Assembly (NCBI RefSeq): GCF_001640805.2
Contig: NC_066851.1
Coordinates: 3,336,196 to 3,400,195, forward strand
Source of the DNA: Lates calcarifer
Taxonomy: Eukaryota; Chordata; Actinopteri; Centropomidae
Direction of reading: 5' to 3'
DNA: 64,000 bases
Below are positions 1 through 11,799 of the stretch, in pieces; position 1 is the stretch's first letter; each line of letters starts with the position of its first letter. Position numbers and translations under genes: made by a program. The notes under the pieces were generated by a model. The model was not told the DNA's origin. It saw nothing but the letters and a program-made list of their open reading frames with translations, and ran no database searches.

Positions 1-2159
1 ATTCTCATTTCCTAACCATAAGCTAACAAGTTCTATCTGAAGGCATAATATGATAATGAGGGAGGCCCACTTTATTTGCTGTGCCCATTGTCATGTCGAT
101 ACTTGCCGTGACTCAAGAAAAACATCTCAACACTGACCACCCAGTAACCAGTTTGCTAAGACACACTGATCTTGGAGGTATAATGTTTATATGACAAGTT
201 CACACCTTCCAAGAGGCCAGTCTTGCCCCCAGCAGGAGATGGTGGATGGATGTCCATGGGGGGGCAGCAGTGTACAATAGTTTGGTTAACAAGTGATGGC
301 CATCATCTCCACTGGGCCTTCTAAAACAGGGTAGCAAAATCAAGTACTGGCTTTATTATTCTTTTGGGCCCTCTGTAGGTCCCTGTGAAGCCTCAAGCTC
401 TGGAGATGGCTTTGATGTAACAGGTACATATACAATGTTACACATGTTTATTATGGAGATAATTTTCTCATTTTCTCCTTTCAAATCATGTGAATCTACA
501 AGTTTATTCAACTAAATTATTTGTTTAAAATTTGAAAGTTGTGATATTTTGTGCTCAGTAAGTTATCACCTCATCAGCTTTAAGACATAAGTTAAATAAA
601 ATATGAGTAGCTGACAATATGTCACAAAATATAAAGAGGGTGCTGATATTTCTATATCTATCAGAATGATGCAACTTCATTCAATCACCTACTAATCACC
701 TATTAATTTGCTGTACAGATTTGCACCTTGGCAAGTTTAATTCTGGGAAAAACTAGAATCCCTGACATTTTCAAAAAGGTATGACCAGAGTAACTTTGAG
801 TATCATCACCTGAATGCTATGGCACTAGTGGGGTTTGTAAAACCTTTATAATCAAAGTATCTTATCAATTCATAGACAAAAGTGACAATAAGATGAAACC
901 AGTACATTGAAAAATAGAATGACTTGGCTCCTTCTCACTAGCACTCATACAATTTACAAATAACAGTAACACCACAATGAAGCAATGAAGGCAGAACATG
1001 CTTTTACTGCCCCATTGCCCATTTACCTCAAAGGGTTATGTGACATGATGCTCCAGCCATAGGTGCTGATGGTGGAGTCTAGTCAGGAATAAAGAGAACA
1101 TTCTGGAACATTCTGGATAAACAACAAGTTTAAATCTTGATTTTTAAAAAATGTATTAATCTATTTTTATTCAACATCACCAAAAAGAGCATGATGAGAG
1201 TTAGACATTTGTACATTGAAAGGAAATCAAATCAACTGTATTCCACCATCTACATCACACTATAAACTTCATCTGCATCTTGTTCTAGAAGCTTGGTGAC
1301 GTAGTGACAAGTGGTAAACTACTGTAGCTTTAACCACTGCAATAGCTTGGTCCAGTTTTGATTCAATGGCTCTGGCTTCCCTCAGAGGTCAGCACTGCTA
1401 CTGATCAGTGGCACAAATTTGTGTTATGGTTACACCAAAGTATTCCAAAGCAGAGGTTGATGTGAGATATTTGGACAGAAGCTAGCAATTACCTAGCAAC
1501 ATTCCAACTGACTGGTGCATGTGGAGTGTGTGTGTGTGTGTGCATGTGTCTATGTATATGTATTTCCTCAGACTGGTCTCAGAAATCACCAGGAACTCTG
1601 GTAATCCTCTCAAATGTCTCTCATCTCTGAACATTTATGAAACTGAGTTATAAAGGCCTGTAAATTGTTTGAACGCACTTTGAGAAATGACATGAATTTG
1701 ATATTTAGAACTAAGGCAACATATAAAGTCTTCAGTTTATGTTGGACGTCTGTATCTTACATCAAGTCATATCTCCGGGTTTGATATTTGATAAAATGAA
1801 AAAGAAAGTTATGTCAAAGTATTTTAATTTGGATTTTATTCAGATTAATATCTGTCATTCTAATAATACTTTGATATTGCAACTACGCATAAATGGAGAG
1901 TCAACAGCACTTGTATATGAGCATGAAAGTTGATTATTGATCTTGTAAATAGTAGTTTGATAAAATTACTTGAGGTCCAAAATACTCTCATCATGTGATA
2001 GATGTTCAGTATCTGCCACATGATCTGTAACACTCAAATGAGCTAACTCAATCCACTGATAAAGACAGTGAGATGTGGTTAAAAGAGACTAGTAAGTGGA
2101 ACTTGGGTAAAAATTATTTGAATAAAAAAATGAACAAATGTTACACTAATACTACTATA
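1..2159. other. Gene-free AT-rich stretch
   Basis: No open frame with coding character and no splice-bounded exon was found on either strand. There is a short GT run near 1527-1540. The longest open frame (1739-1933) is short, of low complexity and without flanking signals. The stretch could be intergenic or the 3' flank of the minus-strand gene that ends at 2160. Confidence 0.5.
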
Positions 2160-2304
2160 TCAGTCTCCAGTATAGATTATCTTTATGGTCGCCTGATCTT
2201 GCTCCTCTGCAGGTTTTATACTTTTTAGCTCATCATTTCCTGTTGTGAAGAGGCTGGAGTTGACTTTAAGGACCCATTCTGTGATCCTCTGGTCAGTGTA
2301 GTAC

Positions 2305-2338
<34 letters not shown>

Positions 2339-3122
2339 TGTCCTCCTTCAGCCTCTTCATATGACCGCTGTCTTCAGAGCACTCAGATTCTGTTTCAATA
2401 GCTGAGTCACGGGAGCAGAAACCTCTTTGTTGCCCTGCTTCGCAGAGACTGGCATCATGTTTAACCTTGACTGCCATCATTGTAATACTGTCACTGGCAC
2501 CGGGATCAGTGGTGTCAGTCTTCTTTTGAAGTACCAAAGGGTCCACTGGAGCTGGAGTCAGTGTTGCAGCTGGCTGACCTTCAAAAGTCTGTTTAATCAG
2601 TCTTCTGTGAGACTCTGCTGCAAGAGCAGCACTGATTTTGCTATATTTCTCAAACTCCTGATTTACTCTTCCACACTGTGTAACCAGCACATGAAACACT
2701 GTGTTCTCTGTCATCACATTGCCAGTTGGTAAATGGATACCATGTCTTTTTGGTTTAGTTGAGTCTTTTCGATGAGTGGGTATACCAGCAGTACATTCCA
2801 TTTTGTCAGAGATGGGTGGTAAAGGTATTCTTGTCACTTGTCTTGGTTTAGACAGTCCCATGAGACGTTTTGACCTTGTCAGGACTTGTGCAGTGTCAGC
2901 TAATTTTGCAGCTGCTTGGAGATAAATGGATGATCGCATTTTGATGTCCACAGCAATTGGTCTGTCAATCCGCTGGATGCTGATCTCCCAAGTTCGACTT
3001 TTTCTTTCGGTGACATTCCGTCCACATCGCACGGGCCTTCTGCTTCTGTTTAAATCTGAGCGATCCTGCTTGTTGTGAAGAACTGTGTGTGAACCTTTCA
3101 TAGCTTCAGCGGCTCGTTGCAT
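2160..3122 (-). CDS. Uncharacterised 320-residue single-exon protein
   Basis: I do not recognise this protein. It is an uninterrupted frame from an ATG at 3122 to a stop at 2160, long for this AT-rich background. The N-terminal third is basic and rich in Arg and Lys, with no signal peptide or membrane segment. The middle (about residues 130-185) looks partly helical. Around residues 245-262 is a Ser/Glu patch, followed by an Asp run of about nine residues and a Glu-Tyr-Tyr. The C terminus (about 275-320) is compact, with an ITEWVLKVNSSLF segment and an end reading TIKIIYTGD, which looks like a conserved tail. A tiny upstream frame (ATG GAT CAG TTT GAC stop) lies just before the start. The gene is divergent from dnal1, 2.5 kb away. 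It could be intronless, a retrocopy, or the last exon of a longer gene. A nuclear or scaffold role would be a guess. Confidence 0.6.
2305..2338 (-). repeat. Trinucleotide repeat coding for poly-Asp
   Basis: An ATC/GAT trinucleotide run of about 11 units lies in frame in the 320-residue protein and gives its Asp tract. Such runs are length-polymorphic in most genomes. Confidence 0.85.
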
Positions 3123-4183
3123 CCTCTGTCAGTCAAACTGATCCATCTTTGATCCACTTGGACCCACATGTCTTTCAGCCTTCTTTTATACTGCTTGTCC
3201 CTTCAAGGCCCCTCCCACTCCAAAACCACACACTCATACAGACACACACACACACAACCCTGAGCCACTTGATCTGTAACACACAGCTACTCAAAGGAGA
3301 AACATTCATCAGTCTTTCTTATCAGTGTAAGATGCTGATGTCCGTAGAGAGGTTGATCTTCTCCCCTTCCCCATATGGCTCCCACTTTTCCACCTCATCC
3401 AAGCTTTAAAACTTTTCTGACATTTCAGTTTTTTTCTGAGTAATCCCTTATAGGTATCTTTTAACTTCAGACAGAGCCTAGCTGTTTCTCCCTGCATCCA
3501 GCTTTTTACCGTCTTCCAAACATACATTCCCAATAAAGCCTTCTGTAAAATATTCACCACAGTGGGTATTTGATATGTCTCTCTGTATACATAGGAGTAG
3601 TTCACCAGAGCAGGAAATTACTAGTGCTTACTGCAAACCTAAACCTGAGGTTTCAGTTGCAAGTCACGTTCTCCATTTAAGAGCTCCTCAGTGACTCTGT
3701 CTAAATCCACTTCCTGGTTATTTAATTAAAGCTCTGTCCAAATGGGGAAATGAAAGAGGGAATTATTTAGCAGCTGTAACAGACCCTATACAGTTACTGC
3801 AGCATAGAGATGGAATTAATAAAAAAAAAGAATTGATGGAACTTGATTTGAATAGTACTGACAGAATCTTTTAAGTGTTATTGATATTAGTACATCATTA
3901 CCGGTTTCAAATGTCCTGACAAATACTATACACCAAAAATGCCACTCAGTCAAGATAACATCTCTCCCTTCAGTTTGTTTAGACATGTACATCACCAAGC
4001 ATGATAATGCTGTCCACAACAGTGTCTGTAAGACAGGCATGAGCTAGGCCCAAGCTCTAGAGTTACAGGGAATGTATTTTGAGCTGTGTGTTTTGGTCTG
4101 TGACACTAGACCTCCAGCACAGGTCACCCGGCCAACTGGTCGTAGTGAGCTCACTTCTTCCACTGACAGCCTGTGAGGGATGA

Positions 4184-4236
<53 letters not shown>

Positions 4237-5525
4237 ACAGGAGTAAAAGGTTCAATATTTGGATTCAGGTCATGAGCTTTGGGTAGTGACCGAAAGAATG
4301 AGATCACAAATACAAGCGTGCTAAACTGGCTGAAGACCCCAGGGCTGTACGTCTCATTTATTTCTGGAGTGAAAATGAAAAATCAAAGCTACATGTGATT
4401 TGTGTTAAAATAATACATACCACACTCTAACTCAAAACTATTCTTTTCCTTCTTCTTTGAGTCTATGAAGGTCAACAAGTCTTATTATTTAGCGTGATTC
4501 ATAACCTGTTGGGGCATACAATAAAGACGGTACTTTTGTAGACATGACATAACATGATTAGTGCTTTAATGATCATGAGAACTGATTATATGGTGGATAA
4601 CATACATTATTCGTCTGTTGTATAACAGCTTTTGTTCTTACAGCAGTGTGCAGTGCCATGTGAGTAGATTACTGATTATTTACATTATACTGTGTGGTAT
4701 TCTTAAACGTATACGTGTGTATGCCCTATAAAATGATGTAATTCAGCATGACAGTACAAACATGAGTTTAGAGTTGAAGCTTGTTTCATAAAGTTTTTCT
4801 TTGAAAACCTGTGCATTATTGTAGGATTATTGTATTTGCATAAACTATATTGTGCAGTATATATACAGTATACAGTATATATATATAAAAAAATCTTTAA
4901 TTATTAATTATCATATTATTGCCGTTACTATGGCCACACCAAGGCCTGTCAACACATTTTGATGCAATACTGAAATGTAACACTGGAGGGTGGTATTATC
5001 CTGCTATGTAAAGAGACATCAACTGCAGCAAAGTATGAACACTCCAATTTCTTCTTTGTATGGACAACAAAACTTGACCAGAATGATTTCACATTATTTC
5101 AGGTGAAAATTAAGAGCCATAGTCAGTAAATAGGTTACATAAATAAGGTCAGTATCTGAGACCTTTGTTTTTAGGCTGTCAGGTTTATAGGAAGGGATCC
5201 TGAGAGAAAAGTAGGAGGTCAGATTAAAACACTGAAAAATCAAGTAATAGTACCTTCTAATACCATGGCCGCAGTACGTTTTCATGCTATTATACATCAT
5301 TTTTATATTCATAAAGACATAACATAACATAACACGTAACATGAGACTGTATACATCTGAGATAACATTCTAATGAGACAATGGCAATGACATCATTATA
5401 CTATCAACAGAGTTAATAACAAAAACATCTCTTGTTCATCCACAGTTAAATATTGTTTTCTAAACTGGGTCAAGCCAAAGTCCTTTAAGGCGTTATAACG
5501 TCTCCAGTCGAGCCCAGTTACAGTC
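3123..5525. other. Intergenic region between divergent genes
   Basis: No gene is supported here. It holds a (TG)n microsatellite of about 47 bp at 4187-4233 and an alternating TA-rich stretch at 4855-4890. Open frames at 3149-3409, 3309-3605 and 3816-4307 are short, lack splice or family evidence, and one is made by the TG run read as Thr-His. Confidence 0.6.
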
Positions 5526-5528
5526 ACG

Positions 5529-5573
5529 TTGCGCAGGCGCAGCTTGTTGGCTCCCTGTCAGTACCATAGCAAC
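5529..5573 (+). promoter_or_regulatory. dnal1 proximal promoter: NRF1-like and X-box-like sites
   Basis: At 5529-5541 a TTGCGCAGGCGCA motif is one base off the NRF1 palindrome. At 5560-5573 the 14-mer AGTACCATAGCAAC fits the RFX X-box layout: the RGYAAC half-site (AGCAAC) is perfect, there is a 2-base spacer, and the first half is degenerate. Both lie within 70 bases of the dnal1 ATG. RFX factors drive ciliary genes, so the motif suits an axonemal dynein subunit. The motif match is direct; regulation is inferred. Confidence 0.5.
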
Positions 5574-5596
5574 CAGACCAGGCATCAACCATCAAC

Positions 5597-6242
5597 ATGG
5601 TAAGTGTTTGTGTTGTCGGTTTATTTTTCGTTGGTAAATTCAGCTAAGTTATGTGGTCTTAACTGGATCCACCTATGCGGACATTGCAGGGTGGTTGTGT
5701 CAGAGAGCCGTAGTTGACCATACATGCAGCATTGCTGTGAGCAAATGTGGGCTAACTTTAATTAGCCAGTTAGCTAACCCTAAATGTCAGTTAATCTAGC
5801 GTTTACTAGCTGGCGAACATCAACGCTGTCATAAACGCGTGTGGATGTTTTTGTCATTTTTCCTGTTACTAAATCTTGCACTGTGAAGAGGAACGCTAGT
5901 TCAAATGGCTACTCACTCAGAATGAAGAGTGTGGCAGCCCTGATATGAAAATGATAATAAAGACAGTGTATATTCTAAGCCCATAGTTTAGTGTGCGTGT
6001 GCGTTTGTGCGTTTAATGTGACGCGTTTGCTAGCTTGTCTGCAGTACGGTACCTGTGTGCTAATTTATAATCACAGTATAATCCAACTCCTCCCTGTCTA
6101 ATGTCATGTAATATTTGCAGGCCAAAGCAACGACTGTGAGAGAAGCACTGGTCAAATGGGTGAGTGACAAGCAAATACAGCACTGTGAAAAACACAGACA
6201 GAATATCATGCAGTACTGTTATGTTGTTGTAATTGCATTTTT

Positions 6243-6299
<57 letters not shown>

Positions 6300-9200
6300 T
6301 GTGTGTGCAGGAGGAAAAATCTGGGGAGAAAGTGAGCGAGGCTAAAGCAATAAAACTGTATGGTCAGATTCCTCCTATAGAGAAGATGGATGCTTCTCTC
6401 TCCACACTCACCAACTGCGAGTGAGTCCTATAGCAATATGTTTACTTATTTCAACAAGTTGTTATCCATAGGTTGATATGGTTGGTACATTCTAAAGCAA
6501 GATAGTAATAGAAATTATTTGACGGTATAGATCTGTTTCTTTTTTTTTCTGTACATACACATACTGACAAACTCATGGATGCCTTTTTTATGATTCTGCA
6601 TGCAGTTTGGATGTGAAGCCATTAGCTTAGCTCAGTTGAGCTCATTAATTGGATGTCTTTGGGATCAAATAGCTGCCCTGTTCAAAGGTACATGTTTTTC
6701 CCATGAAAAATACATCTTCTCTAACAGAGCGATCGCTGTCATTACTATACGGTACACTTGCCATTTGATTCACTACGAATTTGGACCAATTCATCTTGAA
6801 CAAATTCAACAGTAGGAATTTTGCTGGCTATTTATATTAAACAACCAATCAATTCAGATTTAATTTGATCAAAGTTCCTGTTTATGTGCACCATGGCAGG
6901 TTGTGTATAAGGCAGTGTATTTAGATGTAATGTCCCAGCCTTGAATGATGTGTATTTTCCCTATTAGTGAGTGGAGCTGTGATTTGATCCCACAAACATC
7001 TAACAGCTTATTTTCAGGTGCAGGTCAGTCAAGAATAAGTACTAACACAACTAATACAGCAATAGTGTTTAGTCACTAATGTTTTAAACCAGACTAGCAT
7101 ATCATCCTTGAAACACCTGATATGTTATTGTCCTGTATCCTGCACAGAAAGCTGTCTCTGTCCACAAACTGCATTGAGAAAATAACCAATCTCAATGGCT
7201 TGAGTGAGTACTGACTTCAGAAATACATAAAGCCACAAGCACACTAATTATATTTACAGATGGAAATGTGCTATATTGTAATGTTATAATGTGTGTTATA
7301 TTTTGTCCCTCCAGAGAACCTGAGAATATTGTCATTAGGAAGAAATAACATAAAGGCACTTACTGGCCTGGTAAGTTACATATAGGGCAGAATTAACTAA
7401 CTAGTTTGATTGTCCAAGTGTTTTTTTTATTTCCCTCTTTTCCTTTTCTTTTGATTTCTGTTTTTTTCCCTTTTTCTCCTGTCACACTTTATATCATTTT
7501 TCTAATTGAAATAGTTACACAGGCTAAGTACATACTTTGAATGTACATGATTTTGCATCAGTTGTGTGTCTGTGTGTGTGCAGGAGGCAGTAGGGGATAC
7601 ATTAGAAGAGCTGTGGATCTCCTATAACTTGATAGAGAAACTAAAGGGAATCCAAAGCATGAAGAACCTGAAAGTCCTCTACATGTCCAACAACCTGGTG
7701 AAAGAATGGGGTAAGAAGCAATAATAAATATAGATAAATAAATATAATTAACACATATTAAAATTTGGAACAGACAAAGCTAATGGTGTATAATTACTGT
7801 GATTTGTTTCTTCATGGATACATGTAACATTTATGATGTTAAGTGACCTGTCTTAGAGAACCAAAACACCTCCGCAACTTTTGTTTTATTAAAGAGGATA
7901 AATATGTCATCAGTGATTTTTAAAATCAGCCTTTCCTCCCACAGTCTCACTGCAAACTTTAGCTGCATCATCTACTGGAAGCACAGTACTCTCTGTATAT
8001 TTCATGGTGAAGAAAATTCTTACCAAAACTTAATATGTCATACTATGTAAAGCACTTAATATAATAAAGGTTTCTAAAGTTTAGTGTAATAAATAATATT
8101 TTTTGAAGTTAATGTGCTGAATATTTGCTGGTGTTTAAAGCCTCTTAAATTTGGTCTACGATGATGTCTTTTCTGTTTTGTGTAGGAGAGTTTGTGAGGC
8201 TAGCTGACCTACCATGCCTCGCAGACCTGGTGTTTGTTGGCAATCCTCTGGAAGAGAAGCATTCAGCTGAGGGAACTTGGATGGATGAAGCCTCTAAAAG
8301 ACTTCCTAATCTGAAGAAACTAGATGGTAAGAGTATTTCAGCAGCTATGTCTGAAAAAATGACTACTTGTGTGTTCCTACTGCTATTTTCATCCCTCGAA
8401 AGTATAGAGAATGCTAAATAGATTACAAAAAGGACTAAACCAATAACTAACCTTCCCATACAATTCCAGGGTATGTTGACAAAAATTCTGGTGACAATAC
8501 TTGCCTGTAGTTTCTGAATGATTTTCAATAATATGTCTTCCTGAGATCTCTGAGAGATCCATAGCTTAGGGGCCTGGCCTGCAAAGACCCAGTCACCTTT
8601 GGTGACAAGCTAGTATTTAGGAAGCATTAGTAGGCCACTGTCAAAGGATCTCAACCAGTGATCGTGCTCATTGGGAGTTAGCAGATTGAGCATGTAAGCA
8701 GGAGTCACACTATTCAGGACTTTAAAAACATGCAGGAAAAATAAAAGCATAGGTTACCTTATCTCAATCTGCAGGAGATAGAAAAGACCTGATCTGGGTA
8801 AGCCATCTCAGCTGGGCAAAGCAGGACTGCACCACTTAAGTCAGCTGAGCATCAAAGGACAATTTTGAGTCAAAAATAACATCCAGGTTATGGGCCCATT
8901 CTCAAGCATTATTGGATAAAGCACCCAGACAAGAGGAGTGATTATTAATGCTGCTAGTGCTGGGGTCAAAGGGGTAATTATAATTACCTCTGACCTGAGG
9001 CAGAAAATATTCCTTCAATTTTAATTTAAACAAAGCAGGATGTAATACAGGATGCATCCATGGCATCAGGCTTTTACTGGGACATATAATTGGTTTCAAT
9101 GGAAATGAATATCATGTCGGCCCCTGATTTTCCCCAGGGGTAGCATGTAAATAAGAGGGGATGAAAAATAGACTCTTGGGGGACCCCACAAAATAGAGGA

Positions 9201-10233
9201 ACACAAGAGGGGGAGGTGTCTCCAAGCATTACAGAGAAGGACCTGTTTGACAGATAAGAGATTAGATTAGATAGGAGACCAGACTGAAAAATTTTAGAGA
9301 TTTTACTGTTACTCAGTGTTGTTACAGAAATTGGTTGTGTTGAGACAAATTTTTCTAAAATATTAGATACAAAGGTGGTTTGGCTATTAGCCTATATTAC
9401 TTGAAACAGAGGAATCTAGAGAAGGCCTCCTTAAAAAGAGGTAAACACTTGCATGTTTAAAATTGGAGAGAAAATACCGGTAGACAGACAGCAATTAATA
9501 ATGACTAAAATGTCTGCGCCAAGTGTCTGAAATAATGCTTCTAAAAACCAAGTGGGAATACGATGTGAAAGACCTGTGGAAGATTTTGAAAATGTAACAG
9601 TGCGTTCCAGGACTAGATTTCATTGAATTGCATTAATGTTGCAGGTGTGCAGGAGTAAGCATCAAGCTCTATGTGTTCAGTGCTGCCAGACCTCCACTGG
9701 TTTATCATAAAAAAGTAATTTAGGAATTCCTCACATCACTCTGGGGTGAGATGATGGTTTTAAACAGGGTTCTGGGATTGCAACCTCTAATCAGATTTGA
9801 AAAATAGGTGTCCCTCGCCCTCTTTGTCTTTTAGGGAGGCAAGTGAGACACTGATTATTCTTTTTCCATCTCTGCCCTGCCTTCCTGAATTGTCTCTTTA
9901 GGATCCTTAATTCTTCATTCAACTATGGTAGAGAAGAAGATTTCAGCTTTTTAAAAATCTGACTGGAGCTATAGAATCAAAAATGTTTATGCAAAAGCCA
10001 TTACATTACTCCGACAAGCCTGTCTACAGCGAGGCTGGTATTTAGTTGGATTTAAATGGATCAGTTCTTTTAAGGAAATTTCAGTTTTTTTCTGTTGGTA
10101 AATGATAAATAGTTTTTTTGGGACACTTCCAAGAAATGGTCCTTGCTTTAAAGATTAATGATATCTTTTTCTGTTCTTTCTAGGAACCCCAGTCATCAAG
10201 CAGGAAGAAGATGAAGGAGATGGAGAGAGCTGA
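5597..10233 (+). CDS. dnal1: Axonemal dynein light chain 1 (LC1-type LRR protein)
   Basis: The 193-residue protein matches vertebrate DNAL1 along its length (human is about 190). Coding exons are 5597-5599, 6121-6159, 6311-6420, 7148-7203, 7315-7370, 7584-7710, 8186-8326 and 10184-10233, all with GT-AG borders and matching phases (582 bases). Landmarks include [10 protein letters not shown] at the start, [12 protein letters not shown], the leucine-rich repeats [15 protein letters not shown] and [15 protein letters not shown], and the [11 protein letters not shown] cap. LC1 proteins bind the motor head of the outer-arm gamma heavy chain and the A-tubule in motile cilia and flagella. The first coding exon holds only the initiator ATG, followed at once by the GTAAGT donor. 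The last intron is swollen by a degenerate LINE. Candidate poly(A) signals are at 10801 and 11411. It lies 1.6 kb upstream of tedc1 on the same strand. Confidence 0.97.
6246..6309 (+). repeat. (CT)n(GT)n microsatellite at a splice acceptor
   Basis: A CT run passes directly into a GT run and ends at the CAG acceptor of dnal1 coding exon 3 (6311). The microsatellite therefore serves as the polypyrimidine tract of this intron. Length change here could alter splicing of that exon. Confidence 0.85.
8540..10130 (-). mobile_element. Degenerate non-LTR retrotransposon (LINE) fragment
   Basis: This lies in the last dnal1 intron. Read on the minus strand it resembles the reverse-transcriptase region of a LINE repeat that is common in teleosts and in which I recall a YADDTQLY-type active site. 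The best stretch, 8902-9099, reads [18 protein letters not shown], like the FDPNI...SSYLGDL segment of that family. The stretch near 9170-9290 resembles the region of the same repeat containing a GGACCCCA block. It is full of stops and shifts, and the active-site motif itself is not legible. The clade name (L2/CR1-like) is uncertain. Confidence 0.55.
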
Positions 10234-11654
10234 GAAGCACGACTATCTGCAAAATTACAACCCCTGTCCCTAAGAGTCTTCCCTTTCTTAAGTTTTGTAT
10301 GGTTTGTCATGTTGTTTTTCTCTATATAAAATATGATTTTTACAACAGCGTAGACTTTGTTGTAGATCAACAAGCACAAAACAACCAACAAATACACAGA
10401 ATGTGTATGAGTTGTAAGAAGTGACAATTCTTCTGGCCTTGTGGGTTTGGGACCAGGAAGAAGGGTTTGGGACCCTATAAGTAGAACTATATGTTAAGTA
10501 CATTTCCTAATGGTATTTACACCATTATGATTTTTTTTAAACTGTCAGAATATGAAAGATATTGAAGCTAATGCTGATGTGTTTTATAGTGTCCTTGATT
10601 TTATATGCCTCAAAGTTCCTCTAGCTAGAACTAAAGCACAATGTAGCACTAGTGAGCAGTGACATTTGTGTGGACCAGATGTTGATCAGGTAATACTATT
10701 AACTCCATGCTGCTGGACCTTCTCCAGCCTAATAGGAGATTGCTGTAAATACCTGACACAGTTCTCAGTCTGCATCACCATACAGAGATCTTCAAACACC
10801 AATAAAGATTAGCCAGATTACACGACATTTACATCACATTGGAGTAAGCAGTAGAGAAACTGATGATTAGAGAGTGACAATTTTAGTGTCAGCCACAAAT
10901 GAAACATTTAGTAAATAGTTGCATCTTGCCATTGGACTTGAACAGCACACTGTTTTCCTAGTTATGATCAGAATTCAGGATTTGCAATAATCAGGATCTG
11001 TTACCTAACTGACCTCTCAGGTAGTAAGCATAATTAAAATAAGAGGTTATTAAGTTTGTGTGTACTGTCCTTTGCATCAGTACCTTCTCCAGCTACACTG
11101 CAACAGCCTTTGGGCAGGACTGAGAAGCCAACATAACTGAGAGAGATATGACCAAAATACATCCACAGCTCTGTTTGATACTGTTTGAGATCTTCCTTCT
11201 ATGATGCTGAGGTCACATATGTCTAAACTTTATGATATTCAGATTAAACATAAGTATGCATTGTAATAATGTCTGATGTTTATTATTCTGAAGGGCAAAA
11301 ACTAATTACCAATGTGTGTAAAATGTTTTTTTTTATGTTTTAAATTATTTTGGCATGTTTGTACTTACAATTGTGAGATGTTAATAATTTTAAATGATTT
11401 TGATATTTTAAATAAATACTATTGATGTGACATGGTCTCTTCTCAGTCAAGAATAACAGTAATCTTGTGTGTAAATATCTCTTTAGACCGTTTTTTAAAA
11501 ACAATTTTTAAACACTTTATCGGAGATGTTTTGAAACTAAAGTTTCAAGAATTAATATTTCGATTATAGCATACGCGAGTGTGCGCGGGTCCGATACATT
11601 TATAATTGGTTAACATTAACGTCAGTCACTTCGCTTTCCTGGCAACGGCCTCGT
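10234..11654. other. dnal1 3' UTR and short intergenic stretch
   Basis: AT-rich sequence holds the dnal1 3' UTR. AATAAA hexamers occur at 10801-10806 and 11411-11416, the second followed by a TG-containing stretch, giving 3' UTRs of roughly 0.6 or 1.2 kb. No other gene is seen. Confidence 0.5.
11411..11416 (+). terminator. Candidate poly(A) signal, dnal1 (distal)
   Basis: Canonical AATAAA with TG-rich sequence about 15-25 bases on (TGATGTGACATGG). A second canonical hexamer at 10801 would give a shorter transcript. The choice between them cannot be made from sequence alone. Confidence 0.4.
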
Positions 11655-11664
11655 ACCCGGAAGT
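11655..11664 (+). promoter_or_regulatory. ETS/GABP-type site in tedc1 promoter
   Basis: CCGGAAGT at 11657-11664 is a canonical ETS-family site in a locally CpG-containing segment about 140 bases before the tedc1 ATG. A GGCAAC half X-box occurs just before it, at 11641-11646. TATA-less CpG/ETS promoters are usual for centriolar genes. Confidence 0.45.
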
Positions 11665-11799
11665 TGTACACGCCGCGAAACATCAGCAACTCAAACCATA
11701 GAAGTTTTACAAGACGAGTGAGCGATAGAAAAGAAGGGAAGGTGTCTACCAGAGTGGATGGAGGTTTTGGTTTTGTGTCTGTAGTGTGCAGGGGTTGTA

